Of a stretch of 64,000 nt of DNA, positions 1-12,125 are shown one piece after another. The stretch's first letter is position 1. Each line of letters opens with the position of its first letter. Under the pieces are notes generated by a model, which was not told the DNA's origin, ran no database searches, and was given only the letters and a program-made list of their open reading frames with translations. This DNA comes from Oscarella lobularis. Lineage: Eukaryota > Porifera > Homoscleromorpha > Homosclerophorida > Oscarellidae. The position numbers and the translations under genes were made by a program. The stretch covers positions 1,860,001-1,924,000 of the forward strand of contig NC_089178.1 of assembly GCF_947507565.1 (NCBI RefSeq), given 5' to 3'.

Positions 1-1964
1 TTCTGCTTCACGCCAAGAGAATGGAATTGAAGATAGTGACTACGCAGAAAAGAGCTCAGAAGAAAATCAAACGCAATCTGAATGGATTGATTAACAAAAA
101 GCGCAAGGTACCTCCTACTCAAAAGAAGAAGTTAAAGGCACTTGCCAAGAAAATAGCCAAGGAAAGACGAAATCTAAAGCGTGTTAGAAATGCCATCAAA
201 AAAGCGTCGAAGAAGCTTCCCGGCTTGACCAAAAAAATTGCGTTACGTAAAGCGCGACTCAGAGGACGTAAATCTCGTGGTGGTAGTTCTAAGAGGACCA
301 AGGACAGAAAGAAGAAGAAATCCCAAATCAAAAAGAAACGCCCAAACAAACGCCGTAAGCGGTATTTATTGATTCATACACGTCGTATAAAAAAGCGCGC
401 TCGGGCAAAAATGGCTCGGCTTGAAAAGACACTGGACAAGTTCGACAAAGGTCTGGCGACGCTGGCCAGAAGGAAATCGAGACTTCGTCCCGGTCAGAAG
501 AAGCTGCGAATTGTTCTTGACAAGAGGATTGCTACCTTTACACGTCAACGAAAGAGCAAATCCCAAGTCATGAAGTTTTTAGGAATAAAGATTGCACGTT
601 TGAACAAGAGAATAGCACGCCTCAAAGAAGGCGACGTCAACTCGTACAAGAAAGGAGGAGGAAAGAATCGCTTGAAGAAAAATCTGAGGAAACTGCGTCT
701 CTCTACAAAACGCATTTTGAGAAAGACGATTCAATTGAAAGCCAAGCTCAAGAAGAATAATGATAAGTTGGCTGACTTTCTCAACCAAAAATCTCGCTTG
801 CGTCCCAATCAAAAGAAAATGAAAATTGAACTTGCCAGAACTATTGCTTTGTATAGGAAAAAGGGAAAGAAGATTCGTCTTCTCCTGAAGAAAATTTCGA
901 AAAAACTATCAAAAATGCGCAGAGCAATGAAATCTGTGAAACGTCGTCTGCGCGAAAAGATCAAGAGACATATTTCCAAACAAAAACGCTTCTCGAAAAA
1001 GATTTCTCAACTGAAGAAAGAGACAAAAAAGCTCGGCAAAGTTATATCCAAGCTTCGTAAGCGCAAGTCTGGATTGCGTCCTCATAGGAAGAAAAAGAGG
1101 ATCGCTCTTGGTAAAAAAATTGCTTCCTTGACGGTTAAGCGAAAACGATTTGCCGCTAATATGAAAAAAGTGTCTGGAGAAGCTGCAAAGTTGAAGACTG
1201 CTATTCGGGCTCTGAGAGCAAAACTCGCTGGCAAGCGCAGGTCCGCCTCTCCGCCGTTGGCGACGAATTTGCGAGGCAAAGCTGAGCCGAGGATAGATGC
1301 AGTAATCAGACCCACTGAGATAAGTAAACGAAGGGCAGGCCGTTCAGTAGAGAATACAGAGAGCGACGGCCCAGGATCGAAGAAAGATTATACCGTTGGT
1401 GTTCACAAGAGTCGACATTTGAATAGCTTGAACTTGAAAACGACTGGGGACGAAATAGTTAAATCTAGACGTCGCAACATGGACGAGATGGACAGCGACT
1501 CGAAAGAGAAAGCAGCTGAGGCTGAGCGAGGGACAAGAACATCACAGTCTGATGAATCCGCCAAACGTCTTCCAGAGTCGCCTACCGCGGGCTCGTCGTC
1601 AATTTTGGACAGTCGATTCAAAATGTTTGAAGAATGGAAAGATGCTCAGGAACGACATGAAGAGGGTCCGTTTCTTTTGAAGCTGGCAAAGCACAACAGA
1701 CAGAACCTGGTACGCCTCGGATGGACGCAGAAGGAGGATCTCAGAAATTTCTTGATGAAACTCGAGAACGAGCTGGCGAGCACTAGTCCATTCAGCAAGA
1801 CAGAGGAACAGAAGTGGAGATTATTTTTCTTACTCACCCAGAGGAATATTGCGGTGTCAATCCGTCATTTCGAGCAAAGGTTAGCGTTGAGACTTAGGTC
1901 TTTAGGTCAGCCAGGAAAGCACAGGCTACAGCAAGTAATGGGCATAATTGCACTGGGAACTTGA
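1..1964 (+). CDS. K/R-rich repeat protein, partial at the left edge
   Basis: The frame is open from the window edge through the ATG at 21 to a stop at 1964, giving at least 647 aa, so the true start may lie to the left. Residues 1 to about 420 are extremely rich in Lys and Arg and look like a basic helical or coiled-coil rod. A degenerate motif of the form PxQKKxxxxLxxxIAxxxxxxK recurs near residues 29, 153, 258 and 350, pointing to four divergent repeats of about 90-125 aa. Residues about 420-540 are polar and low complexity. The last about 110 residues form a less basic, helix-like segment containing FEEWKDAQERHEEGPF and GWTQKEDLRNFLMKLENE. I do not recognise the family. The charge suggests nucleic-acid or microtubule binding, but that is a guess. 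Confidence 0.7.
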   Translation, partial: LLHAKRMELKIVTTQKRAQKKIKRNLNGLINKKRKVPPTQKKKLKALAKKIAKERRNLKRVRNAIKKASKKLPGLTKKIALRKARLRGRKSRGGSSKRTKDRKKKKSQIKKKRPNKRRKRYLLIHTRRIKKRARAKMARLEKTLDKFDKGLATLARRKSRLRPGQKKLRIVLDKRIATFTRQRKSKSQVMKFLGIKIARLNKRIARLKEGDVNSYKKGGGKNRLKKNLRKLRLSTKRILRKTIQLKAKLKKNNDKLADFLNQKSRLRPNQKKMKIELARTIALYRKKGKKIRLLLKKISKKLSKMRRAMKSVKRRLREKIKRHISKQKRFSKKISQLKKETKKLGKVISKLRKRKSGLRPHRKKKRIALGKKIASLTVKRKRFAANMKKVSGEAAKLKTAIRALRAKLAGKRRSASPPLATNLRGKAEPRIDAVIRPTEISKRRAGRSVENTESDGPGSKKDYTVGVHKSRHLNSLNLKTTGDEIVKSRRRNMDEMDSDSKEKAAEAERGTRTSQSDESAKRLPESPTAGSSSILDSRFKMFEEWKDAQERHEEGPFLLKLAKHNRQNLVRLGWTQKEDLRNFLMKLENELASTSPFSKTEEQKWRLFFLLTQRNIAVSIRHFEQRLALRLRSLGQPGKHRLQQVMGIIALGT

Positions 1965-2196
1965 AGCTAGATTGCCTACTGTGTAGTGTACTCATGCACT
2001 CAGACTAGATGTACGTGTATGTGTGTGTATGTGTTTGTCTGTGTCTGTGTTGGTGTTTCTGTACAACAAAGCATGACGGTCAACTTTTAAATGTTTTTGT
2101 ATATGTTGCTTTATGCGGAAGTACTGTACAGTCGGACCTCTCCCACGCGTGCTGGGATATCGGGATCACATGACACCACATCGTTGAGCCGAATAA

Positions 2197-5100
2197 ATGT
2201 CTCATACGCAACAGGACGACGTCGTCTACACGGACGAGCCGTCCGACAACTCGGACAGTCGCGCCGTGTCCGATCAAGTGATGGCGCTCGCCAGCAGCAT
2301 GCTTGCGGAACTCCAGCGCGTTATGGACGCGTATCAAATCGAATCGCGCGATTTCGCTCAACTGACGAGTCTCGTGACGTCGACGCTCGAAGAACTCGAC
2401 TTCGCCCTGAGCGAAAAGTCGAAAGCGACCGCTCAACTCGAGCAAATGGAGGAGGAAACGTCGCAATTGTTTCTACGGCTGACGGAAGAACGCGAAGCGC
2501 GACACGCAGCCGACGAGGTACGAAACGAAGATAAAAGCGACCGCGTTTTGTTCCGGCAGGCAGTCGCTTTCCCTCCCTTAGCGCTACATCACTCTCGAAG
2601 ACTCGGCGGCCGCCGAAAAGCGAAAGTTGGAAGGCCGAGTCCAGCAACTCGACGCCGAACGGCGTCAATTGACGAGTCGCATCAAAAATAAAGAAGACCA
2701 CGGTATGATTTAAGTGTTAGAGGGAGGACACGTACTGTACGGTACATTGACATACAAGCTATTAGAGCAAGTACTAGTGTAGAGTGTTTTGTGACTGGAT
2801 ATTTAGCTAACCGTAGCTTTGGTTTCTATTTGAGAGGGATGCAGCACGAGACTCGTTTCTTTATAGTGAGCCGCTTAGAAGAAGATCGCGAGGAAACGAT
2901 AAGACAGTATAAGGAGAACTCGGCCAAGGATAGAGAGGTAGTTTATACGTTGACCGGCTGCAGTATTTTTGTAATCACCACTCTTCCGGCAGGCAATTAA
3001 TCGATACTTGCGACAAATTGAGCAGTTAAAAGCGATGGAAGAAGTTCGGTAAGGAGAGAGAAAATCTTTCTTTGATGTTCTCTCTTGCATGGCATTTTTT
3101 TCTGGCTCCCACGTACACTTGCCCCCGCACACTCGTAATTTCCGAGCTTGAGAGATTGTGTGAGTTGTTCTACTTTAGAGCTCGATCGTCAAGCATCATA
3201 GCTCAAAAGCGTCTACGGTCGTCGTCGGCGCTCGCCGCCAAGGGCGACGAAAAGAAGGAGTCGTCGTCGTTGGCGAAAGAAGGAACTTCGGAAGTGACGA
3301 CGGCGACGACGAAAGGACCGGGATCGATTGCGCTCGACGTGCCGACCGATAAGGCGAGACCGTGGAAAACGGAATTGTTTTCGCCGACGACCGAACAAAT
3401 GTCGGAGTCTCCCGTCGTCGGATCGTTGATTCCCGTCGGATCGATTGCCGAGGAAACTGCCGCCGAGGCGATGCGAGAGGAAATGGATAAAGAGGACGAG
3501 GAGAGATTCGCCGCCGCGACGACGACGACGACGGCGATGACGGAAAAAGAAGATCAGCGAAATGCGATGACGTTGAGCGAGGAATTGGGAATGACGACCG
3601 GTCAGAGTGAAGTAACTGTCGATGAAGAAGAAGAAGCGGAGACGAACGAGGTCGAGGAAGGAGACGACTTTTTTCACTGTAAGATGCGTTGGTGCACTAG
3701 ATACTCTATTCTCTATTCTCCGTCTTTAGCGGACGAGATTAATCGGCTTAGAAATGAAAAAGAAGAGGTGGAGAATCAGAGGTGTGCGATTTCTCGTCGA
3801 TTCTACAGACGATCTTATTCATTTTGGTTCTACAAGGCTTCAACTGGCTTTGCAGAAGGCCGAACTCAGTCACAAAGTCGATAACCTCGAAAGGTTTATA
3901 TAGGATGTTTAGTTTCTCCTGCAATCGATTGTGATTGGTTTGCTCGTCAATAGCGACGTTGCCAATTTGCAAGGCGAGTTGGAACAGAAAGAAGCGAATA
4001 TCGGCGCTCTTGAGAAGACGACTGAAGAGCTTCGTGCAGACTTGAAAGAGTAAGAACTCGTTCAATCGGGGTTTTCTCTCTCTCTCTCTCTTCATTCGCT
4101 ATTATCAAAGATTTCGAGAAGAACGCATGTCTCCGGAGGAAGGATACAGAAGGAGCAAAGTAGAGACGCTAAGCGTCACATTTTTCGTCGCTTTTTTTGG
4201 TAACAAATTTTCTAGTCGGGTCAACGCCTACGCTACACGAAGACCGAGCTTGATACCGTGTTGAAGCAGTATCATTTTTACAAGGAAAAGACGCACGATC
4301 TGGAAGCGGAATTGAGACGGTGAACATATGCGGTCAACTATTTGGTTTTATGTGCTATTTTCTTACCGTAGAGTGAAAGCGGATGCTGCTGCTGCTATTG
4401 CGGCGCGCAAGCCGTCTGGAATCAGGAAATTGTATGTTGATCGCCGGTCGCGCTTTTTTCCCTCCCCTGATGTCTAAACTAATTCTTAAGCTTCTCGAAA
4501 TTGTTTGGAATCAAGACGTCTTCGTCGGCTTCTCCCCCTCGACGTTCTGCGCCAAGAAAGTAAGAAAATTGATAATATGCGCGTGTACACACTCCCTCAC
4601 GTCTCTGTCTTTTTTAGTCGCCAACAGGATAGCAAGCCCTTGACAAGTCAGTCGAATTCTCTGACGTTTTTTGCACCCAACTGTAGCTTCTGCTTGCAGT
4701 GACTCCAGTTGGAGGATCGTCGACTCGTATGCCCATCGATCCCGACTCGTACGTCATAACGAACAGTTGGAAAGTGGGCCACGGCGGCATTATCGATCCC
4801 ACGGCACCGCCGCTGCCCCAATATCACAGCAACGTCGCCGTACCCGAAGCCGGCGTTCGCGTAAGAGCACCGCGTTGCTTAGCGCCACCTCGCCGCGACG
4901 ATGGAATTTTTTTGCACAGCTTCAAAGCGTCGTTTCCGTGTGCTGTCCGTCCGAGCCCGTGTCGTCGTTAGACAAATTGTCGTCAATTTCGACGGGAATC
5001 TTTCTCTGGCTGTGCACGATCAGCAAAGACGAGGCGTCACAGATACACGTGGTCGACGTCACTCTGCCGTCGCGAACGAAAGTCGTCGAGAACTTTCTCG

Positions 5101-6942
5101 TCAGCGACTCCCGCGTGCCCAGCATGGAATTTGTGCCGACAGTTGCATTGAAAAGTTAGCAGCAGAATTTTAGTTCAATTGGAGGGGGAACCCTTTTCGT
5201 TTTGATTGTATCCAGATGTGTCGAAATCATTGAACAGTCCAGAAAAGAATAGTCCGGAAAAGAATAGTCCGGAAAAGAGTCCAGAAAAGAATGCGGAGAA
5301 CGAAAAGGGTCAAGACGACGTCGACTGGGCGAGCGATGTCGTCGCCGTTCAAGAACATCCTCTCATGGATCCTAAACCGCCCAAGGAACGTGGCCACGTC
5401 GCAAGCACGTTCTTTCATTCGTCAGTATGGGTTGGAACGGAATCGGGATGGTATGGACTTAGAGTTTCTTTGTACGGGTAAATAGAAGCCGCGTCTTGTT
5501 AGGATCTATGTCTATTCTACTGTTGCTGATCCCGGTCGACAGCTGCTGGTCGAAGACATGGCAAACAGTGTCCGCTGCATCAAGTCAGTTTCTCTATGTT
5601 TATTATTTGCATAGGAAAATTTGGCGTTTTAGATTTTTCTTTGACGCGGTCTTCGCTGGGATTGGCGACGGAACTTTAGCTGTTTTCCGCCCTTCATCTA
5701 GTCAGTGTCACCTTTTCCTTTCTGCTGCACCTTGATGATTGTGGGTGATTGCGTATATTAGGTGCCTGCTGTGGCTGGGATCTTACCAATCACAAGAGAA
5801 TCCCCTTGGAGTCAAAGTCTCTCGTAGCGCAAACGACCTGCCTGGCTTCGATTGACGGACAGCTGTGGGCGGGCTGCGGCAACATGATCAATATCGTAAA
5901 TCCGGAAACGCTTCAGCTAGAGGCACGATCACATTAACATAGACAGAAAGCGCATTGATTTGATTTTCTCCGTAGACGGCATTTACGGCTAGCCAACGTC
6001 TGTCAGCCGAAGTTACCGCTATTGCCGGCATCGGCGACGTCGTATGCGTTTCCGTCGCTCAGAGTCCGAATGTGTATCTCTTCCACGCTCGCAGCATACA
6101 GCCACTTCAAGACGTCGACGTCTCGCCGCTCTGCAACATCATAGGTAAGGAACGAGGTATCATGGCGTTGCGTATACGGTACCGTTTCAAAAGGCACCTC
6201 TCCTAAAAATTAGAAGAGTGATGTCATATTTGGGATTTATGGCTGTGTTTTTTTTCTTTCGCCAGACAAGGAAATGATTTCTCCTATTCATCCGGCCAAC
6301 GTGACGTGCATGATGGCCGTCAACGGACTCCTATGGGTCGGCACAGCGAGCGGCGTCGTGCTCACACTCGACTTCTCCAATCCGACGATAACTCATCGCA
6401 GTTCGCGTCAGGACATGCTGGAGATACGCGCTCGTCGTACAAGGACACCCGACGGCGCTAAAGACGACGACGACGGCAGCGGCGAAGCTAGCAAAACATC
6501 GAGTCCTCCGAGCTTGAGTCCCACGCCAAACGCGGACGGCTATATCGAGGTTCTTGGTTCGTCGCGTCGCAGCAGGGGGCTAGTGTTGCCGTCCGTCTGC
6601 TCGTACGGCGACGCTCGCATGTCGTGCTTCGGTCACTTGAACGGCGTCAACTCGTTCGTCGGCGTTCGTCGCGACGATATCGACTTGACTGGTCGAGGAC
6701 AGCCGGAGTCGTCGCCGTTTGACGGCGACGACGGCGGCGGCGACGTCAGTCGCGAGTATGGTTGGATCTTCAGCGGCGGATTCGGATTCGTCGATTTGTA
6801 TCTTGAGAACGTCGACGAACGACGAGCGAGACGACGAACGTCAACTCTCATGCAGACAAAGGCCGCCGCGTCGCGTTCCACCGCGGGTCAGTCGATCGAT
6901 GTGAGGTACGATTCGCAACAGTTTCTGTTTTGGAGGCTGTGA
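2197..6942 (+). CDS. MAPK8IP3/SPAG9 homologue: JNK-interacting protein 3/4 (JIP3/SPAG9-like) scaffold
   Basis: Multi-exon scaffold protein that in animals links kinesin-1/dynein motors and JNK-pathway kinases on vesicles. Exon 1 (2197-2517) encodes an RH1-like helix (DQVMALASSMLAELQRVMDA). Exons near 2582-2702, 2867-2937, 2993-3048 and 3179-3678 continue a coiled coil with an acidic Ser/Thr-rich insert. Exons near 3730-4040 and 4216-4320 hold a second coiled coil with YTKTELDTVLKQYHFYKEK (RH2/leucine-zipper area), followed by SKLFGIKTSSSASPPRR, which matches the SRLF segment of JIP3/4. The C-terminal half is the WD40-like domain: GIFLWLCTISKDEASQIHVV, SSVWVGTESG, LWAGCGNMINIV, NGLLWVGTASGVVL, SCFGHLNGVNSFVGV and a final IFSGGFGFVDLYL before the stop. 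Introns are about 50-140 bp. The gene is convergent with the ammonium transporter. Some central exon joints were not resolved. Confidence 0.88.
5227..5292 (+). repeat. short in-frame NSPEK repeat inside the JIP3/4 gene
   Basis: About four tandem copies of a 15-bp unit encoding N-S-P-E-K, ending in variant copies (S-P-E-K-N). It lies in the linker before the WD40-like domain. It is an expandable coding microrepeat and each copy contains a Ser-Pro step that proline-directed kinases such as JNK could phosphorylate; the kinase link is inference. Confidence 0.75.
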
Positions 6943-7238
6943 AAAAGCTCTTTTTGATTATTGTTGCGCGCTGCCAACTAGCTTAGAATATTACTCTGCC
7001 CACTTCCCACTCCCCACTCCCCCCTTCCTCCTCTCCCATCCCGTTTATGTACGCTTGATTTATTTAACAGGATTTCTCCTTTTTGTCTAAAAAACACGGC
7101 TTCTAGTTTTTAGTATTTCGTATTATAATCGTTAATGGATTCGTCAACGAAAGTGCTTTATTGTAAACGTAAATGCAACACGAGAACAAGCGAGAAAGTC
7201 AAAGTTATAATTGGCGGCGCGCAAAAGAGAATCTGCTC

Positions 7239-9853
7239 TCACATAGTGGTAACGGTAGTAGTCGCTGTTAAGTTCTTGGCCGGTGCCTGGGTACTTTTGT
7301 AGCTGGAATTCAAACTCCTTCGCAATGGCACCGAGGACTTGTCGGATTTCTGCTCTGGTAGCGGCCTTGGCAACGACGGCGACGGTGCACTCCCATCGTT
7401 TCCCTGGGGCGACAGGAGCGGCCTCGCTTCGGCGGCGGCGGCGACGCCGTCTGCGAGAATTTGTTCATCTGGGTCGACGTGGTCAACGTACTCGTCGGGG
7501 CAGGTGAAGAGAAGACCGCGCTTGAAGATCAGGTCTGGCTCTTGGGGTGATCTGCCTTTATAGATACAAAGGCACCTATTGTAATAACGCAGTCGGAATT
7601 CATCTATAACGTTCACAGGCACGAGGCGCGTCTAACCGTACTTCGACATTAAAGTCACTATTTTCTGAACCGGAATGAAGTTCAGAATAAGAAAGAGAAC
7701 GCCGCAGGCAAGCGCCGACCAGACAGCAATGACAACGCTGCCAAGCAACTGGTACCCGAATCGTTGAGCCTGTGTCTGAGGTAAAATGAATAGACGGCAT
7801 AAATTATCTGTGATTTGTTTAGCAGTCTGTTTACCACGGGCGGAAGGCAGAGATAGCAGTAGCGCAGTCCTCCGTAAGTTTGGTTGACGAAGTCGTCGTT
7901 GATTAGAATGCCCGGTGCCATCATAGACCAGAAACCACTGAAAAAAAACCGAACTATTGCTAAGTCAAAAGTCGCCGCTCTTTCTCTCACCACATGCCAT
8001 GGACTGGGAATACTCTCGCCGTGTCATCCAAGTTAAACCTGTACTCAATCCAGCATCCAAAGTGATAGAATAGAACGGCAATGACTGGAATGACAACGAT
8101 GAAGTGAAGAAGTCTATATTAGCAAACGAACTTCCTATTCCAATTGCCCATTGCGGCGTGACGAAAGGACAACCAGACGTGATAGCGACGAGTGCGCCGA
8201 GAATTCCATTGGCTATCTCATTAACATTCGTTGAACGGCTCCTCAGACGCAGCTACAGCGTAAAATAGTAGAATCCGGCACGGACAAGAAGTGAATTCTC
8301 GTACCTGAGCGTATCCGGCAATACAGACGGCAACTAGACCGGCTGATCCAGTACACAAAATCATGTTGATGGCTATGCGTCCTGGAACGTCGTAGAACAT
8401 CAAGGCGTACTGTTCATGTGCGCTGGCAGATCGTGCCGTAGCTGTCAAACAAGGAATTCAAGCAGACCGTTCTACGTAATCACGACTCTTACTTGTTGCC
8501 GATTCGACGCTTTCTGTTGATCCGCAATTGAACGCAAACCTGGAAGGAGAATTTTTCAACAGCAAGTATCAAGAGTCCGCAAACGTACCAAGAAGTCCAC
8601 AGGATGAGTACTCCTAAAGCAGAGTCTTCGATGTACAGATCGCCTCCGCCGTGTTCTGGATACATCCAATCGAGAAAACGACTATGGAAGCATACTGCTT
8701 AAGCGCACGTAGCATCGTCAGAGCAGCGAGTTTACTCTGGTTTGCTGGGTTGTTCACGGCCTTCATTCAGTGTAAACCGAGCACGCTGTCTCTGAAGAGA
8801 AACGAACGTAGTATGAATACTACAAGGGAGCGGAAATCACCTTCTCTATGTCTTTCTTGCGGAGGACGTTATCCAGTTTTAAGACAAGCAATAGCATGAG
8901 ACCGGCTATGCCACCTGCGGAAATAAGTGTAGATATCTTTCTCTCGCCGCTGCTGCTTCTCGTTACCTAAAAGATGGACCGCTCCTCCACCGGCAAAGTC
9001 CACAGCGTACATATTATTTTCTGTTTCGTACAAATGAGTTATGTTGATTCCATCATAGGAATTATTTCGACAGAAGAGCTTTCGATAGGGAGAAAGGAAC
9101 GCGGGCCCAAGAAAAGTTGTGGCATTGGCAGAGCCTCCCCATACCCACCGAGCCACCATGGGATGAATGAATCCCTGAAAGAAAAGACACCACGTGAACA
9201 GCTTTGAAGCCAGTTTGTCTTCCATCACAAACGCTGATCATGAAGGCATAAATGGGGATGGCAATTGCGCGCATCTTTCGACTTTGCCCGCACAGAGTTC
9301 CACCAATGATAGTAGCCGTGTTGCTGGCAAACGTGAACTATGAAAAGCACGCAGGACATGAGACTGGCGCTGTTCTTTTCCTACAATACGAAGGCAACCT
9401 TGAAAAAGAACTGGACTGTATCAGAGCTATCCATCAGAGGATAGGGACGATCTCCTTGCGACAGGCTATAGCCGACGACAAAGAAGCCGATTGCACTGGC
9501 ACACGTATCCAAGTATTTCTGCAGTCAAGCGGCAATGAGAGCACAAGAGCACATCTCTTGGTCCTTACAAAAAGGATGACGGATCTACGGTCAGATCGAT
9601 CCATCACGAAGGATGATTCCATCAGCATGAAACCGGCTTTCTAGAAAATTGCATTAGCGACAACGGTGTCCTGCTCTAATTCTTCTCACCATAAAGAAGA
9701 TGAGGATTGATGCAACGAGCACCCATGAAGCGCTCGCGTCCGAGTAGCGATAGTTTATATGCACAGCGTCCGAGGTACACGTGTTAGACTGCAGCAGAAA
9801 GTCGACAGGACAGCAAAGCAAAGTCACAATCTTACACTTTCGATGTGTTGCAT
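7239..9853 (-). CDS. Amt/MEP family ammonium transporter
   Basis: Plasma-membrane ammonium channel with about 11 predicted membrane segments, spread over many short exons. The start is an 18-bp exon (9853-9836, M-Q-H-I-E-S) joined to SNTCTSDAVHINYRYSDA. Family signatures in order: SWVLVASILIFFM (TM1); KAGFMLMESSFV; FTFASNTATIIGGTLCG (an NTATI/AATAATI-type helix); FIHPMVARWVWGGSA; VDFAGGGAVHLLG (the classic DFAGGxVVH motif with the pore His); FAFNCGSTESVESA; AGLVAVCIAGY; NGILGALVAITSGCPFVTPQWAI; and GFWSMMAPGILIND. A cytosolic tail from about 7620 to 7239 is acidic, then Ser/Pro-rich. It matches Amt rather than Rh in the NGxLAGLVAITAGC-type motif. In sponges it could handle ammonium exchange with symbionts (inference). 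Convergent with JIP3/4, with 296 bp between the stops. Confidence 0.87.
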
Positions 9854-10162
9854 CTTGACGTAACGCTAAAGAAGCGCATGCGCCCAGGAGAACATTTGCA
9901 AACCACAGACGATAGTAAAGAACACCTAACTGCCTTTAGCGGCTTAGAAAAGACTCGGCGGACTTTCTCTGATAACCCAATTGCTGTGGTCATACTGAGA
10001 CGACGGAGGTGCATAATGCACCTCCTCAGAGTGGCTCGAGATCGTGAAGAGAATGCCGATCCGGCCTCGCGGGGATTCGATGCGCTGTATACGCCCGAAT
10101 AAGAAGGTATAATTGATTATATCTTTCAGGTTGATTCGGGAGTCGTCTAAACACGTCAGCCA

Positions 10163-10212
10163 CGCCTGCGCCGAGTTCTGAGTCTAGCTCTTCTCAGAAC
10201 TCGGCGCAGGCG
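10163..10212. repeat. perfect 20-bp stem hairpin
   Basis: A 20-bp arm at 10163-10182 (CGCCTGCGCCGAGTTCTGAG) is followed by a 10-base loop and its exact reverse complement at 10193-10212. GC-rich DNA with a shorter interrupted hairpin follows near 10260-10290. It sits upstream of the ammonium transporter start and could be a foldback element remnant or a structured transcript. Confidence 0.85.
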
Positions 10213-10299
10213 AAAGCAAAGACGCCTCTTCGCCTGTCGAATCCATCAGAGACGCCTCGCAGCGCGCCGCTCTCTATAGCGCGGCGGATTCACCACCCT

Positions 10300-11670
10300 T
10301 CTCTTTTTCCCTAGATCTACACCTCTTTGTTTCGCTAAAATCGTCCTCGCTGATGTCCCTACAGGGTTCTGCTGTATTTTCCGAAGCCTGCTCTAGCCTC
10401 TAGGTCTGAAAACGAAATGGCGAGCCTCGTCGAATCGCGTGAAAACGCTTGCCTCTGCCTTCCGCTTTGATCAATTCGGTCAGAAAATCATCCAATAGAT
10501 CGCAGGCTGAACGAGAATCAAATCTGGGCGAATGCGCGACGGCCACGTACACGATCACAAGTTGCGCACATTGGATTTTATTTCGTACAGTACATGCAGA
10601 AACCTAATCTAACTGTAGTTTTCGATCCTTTTTCGTCGTTCGTTCGTTCGTTCTTCCGCGGGCCTTCTCTACGCATCTTCGTCGATCGTTTTTCTTCAGC
10701 TGTTTTCGTCTTCGTCGATCGTTCTCTCTTCGATCTTCGTTCGCGATCTAAAATCAAATCCCAATTAGTCACTGTCAAAATATCGTTCTACGTACCTTTT
10801 CTGAATGCGTCCGTATTAGCATTACCCGAGCTACACCACGGGGAGGTTCGGACGTTTCGTAGCTCATGGCAGCCACCGCAAAGCGATGACCACCGGTTCC
10901 AAAAAGTTTCGGGCGAGTTTTGACCTCATAGGCCACCTCAACCAGTATCCGCCTGGACGAGTAGTCGGCCCCTAATACCGAGTCCCCCGGCGCGACGATA
11001 CCTGACCACATTGGTAAGCACGAAGCTAAGAACCAGGGCTTCTGAGGTGGAGAGCGGCTGACTACCGTTTGTAGGAGTCGACAGGAAAGGACGTGCAATG
11101 CCCAGATCGAATTCTCCTGAGCCAGATCATCCGCAATCTAATCGTGCCAATTGGTGAGATAAGTGCCGGCAACCAGACCGCTTGCGACACCCCCTCCGAG
11201 CCGTACCCACTCTGCTTAACGCAGGTCGTGCTCGTTTGGCGACAATAAGACATATAGGCGATCTTTCTGCTCAGTGCGTGAACCGAGGCCGAAGCCCCCC
11301 ATCGCCCTGCTTAGAGGCTCCGGCACGGGATTAATCCGTGGGCCACGCTGATCCGACGATCCAGACTGTCCTTTTGCCGATACTCCCGAGCCAGTCCGTC
11401 AAGGATGAGACGCAGATTGCTCCACGCCGCACCCACCCTAGGCCGCAACTGAAGGAGAATCGGTGTGCACTTCCCTTTTGAACCGTGTAGCTCCGCCCAG
11501 CGCGCTCATTGGTCCGTTGACCTCACGTTGGGTTCAACTAGCGCTCTGGTTGGTTCCTTCGAATAGGTGCGAATTTTTAATGACCGTTTGACCATCGATT
11601 GCATCATGATCATGGTCAGCAAATCTATTCTTGGCAATAATGATGCAAGATTTCTCGCCTCAAGGTCAAG
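10300..11670. other. gene-poor interval, no supported coding sequence
   Basis: No frame here looks coding. 10620-10760 is rich in TTCG/TCGTTCG repeats. 10820-11500 is GC-rich, unusually free of homopolymers and lacks long open frames on either strand, which would fit a non-coding RNA. I could not match it by eye to 5S, U1, U2, 7SK, SRP or RNase P/MRP signatures, and I saw no tRNA B-box. Confidence 0.4.
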
Positions 11671-12040
11671 ATGGCGTACGATTCCTCGTGGTCGCATTTC
11701 TTCTTCTTCGCAGTTTCGTCTTACGTTTCGCTCTACATTATCGTCGATTGGCTTTTTCGCGGGCTTGTCGAACGGCCCGGACATCGATCGAACACGTGAT
11801 CGAAGCAGAACGTGGCGTAGAAACAAACGTCCGATTTCGGCGACAACGACGACGACGCGGGAGCCAACAACGATGCAAATTACGGCGTCAGTGAGCGTAT
11901 GGGCGATCGGGTGCCCGTTTTTCGCGATGAAAAAGGCGATCCGTCCACCCTGACGTCGCCGATAACTTTCGCTTCGTTTTTTTTGCAGTGATCTACGACT
12001 ACGAAGCGCTTCGAAATTGATAATTCGCGCTCAAATTTGA
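11671..12040 (+). CDS. small single-pass membrane protein, unrecognised (89 aa)
   Basis: Three exons give a clean frame: 11671-11766, 11821-11942 and 11989-12040. The first intron (54 bp, gtcg...gtag) removes two in-frame stops, and the second (46 bp) ends in a poly-T tract plus cag, so splicing explains the frame well. The product starts MAYDSSWSHFFFFAVSSYVS and has one hydrophobic segment (about residues 9-29) followed by an acidic, Asn/Asp-rich tail with DNDDDAGANNDANYG and ending LIIRAQI. The donor of intron 1 is weak. I do not recognise the family. A start further upstream is possible but not needed. Confidence 0.5.
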
Positions 12041-12089
12041 AAAACCGTGCGAATATTGGAATAGGTACGCTTTGGGGGCTCCCCGAATC

Positions 12090-12125
12090 AATTAAATAAA
12101 TAAATTAATTAATTAATTAATCTAG
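12090..12125 (+). repeat. AAT/TAAT microsatellite
   Basis: Short AT-rich simple repeat (aaataaataaattaattaattaatt) between the small membrane-protein gene and the GH16-like gene. Nothing else is seen in 12041-12411. Confidence 0.7.

Noticed and set aside
10820-11500. Possible rRNA, snRNA, SRP or 7SK gene
   Set aside because: Key signature words of 5S, 18S, 28S, U1, U2, SRP and 7SK RNAs were not found on either strand by eye.
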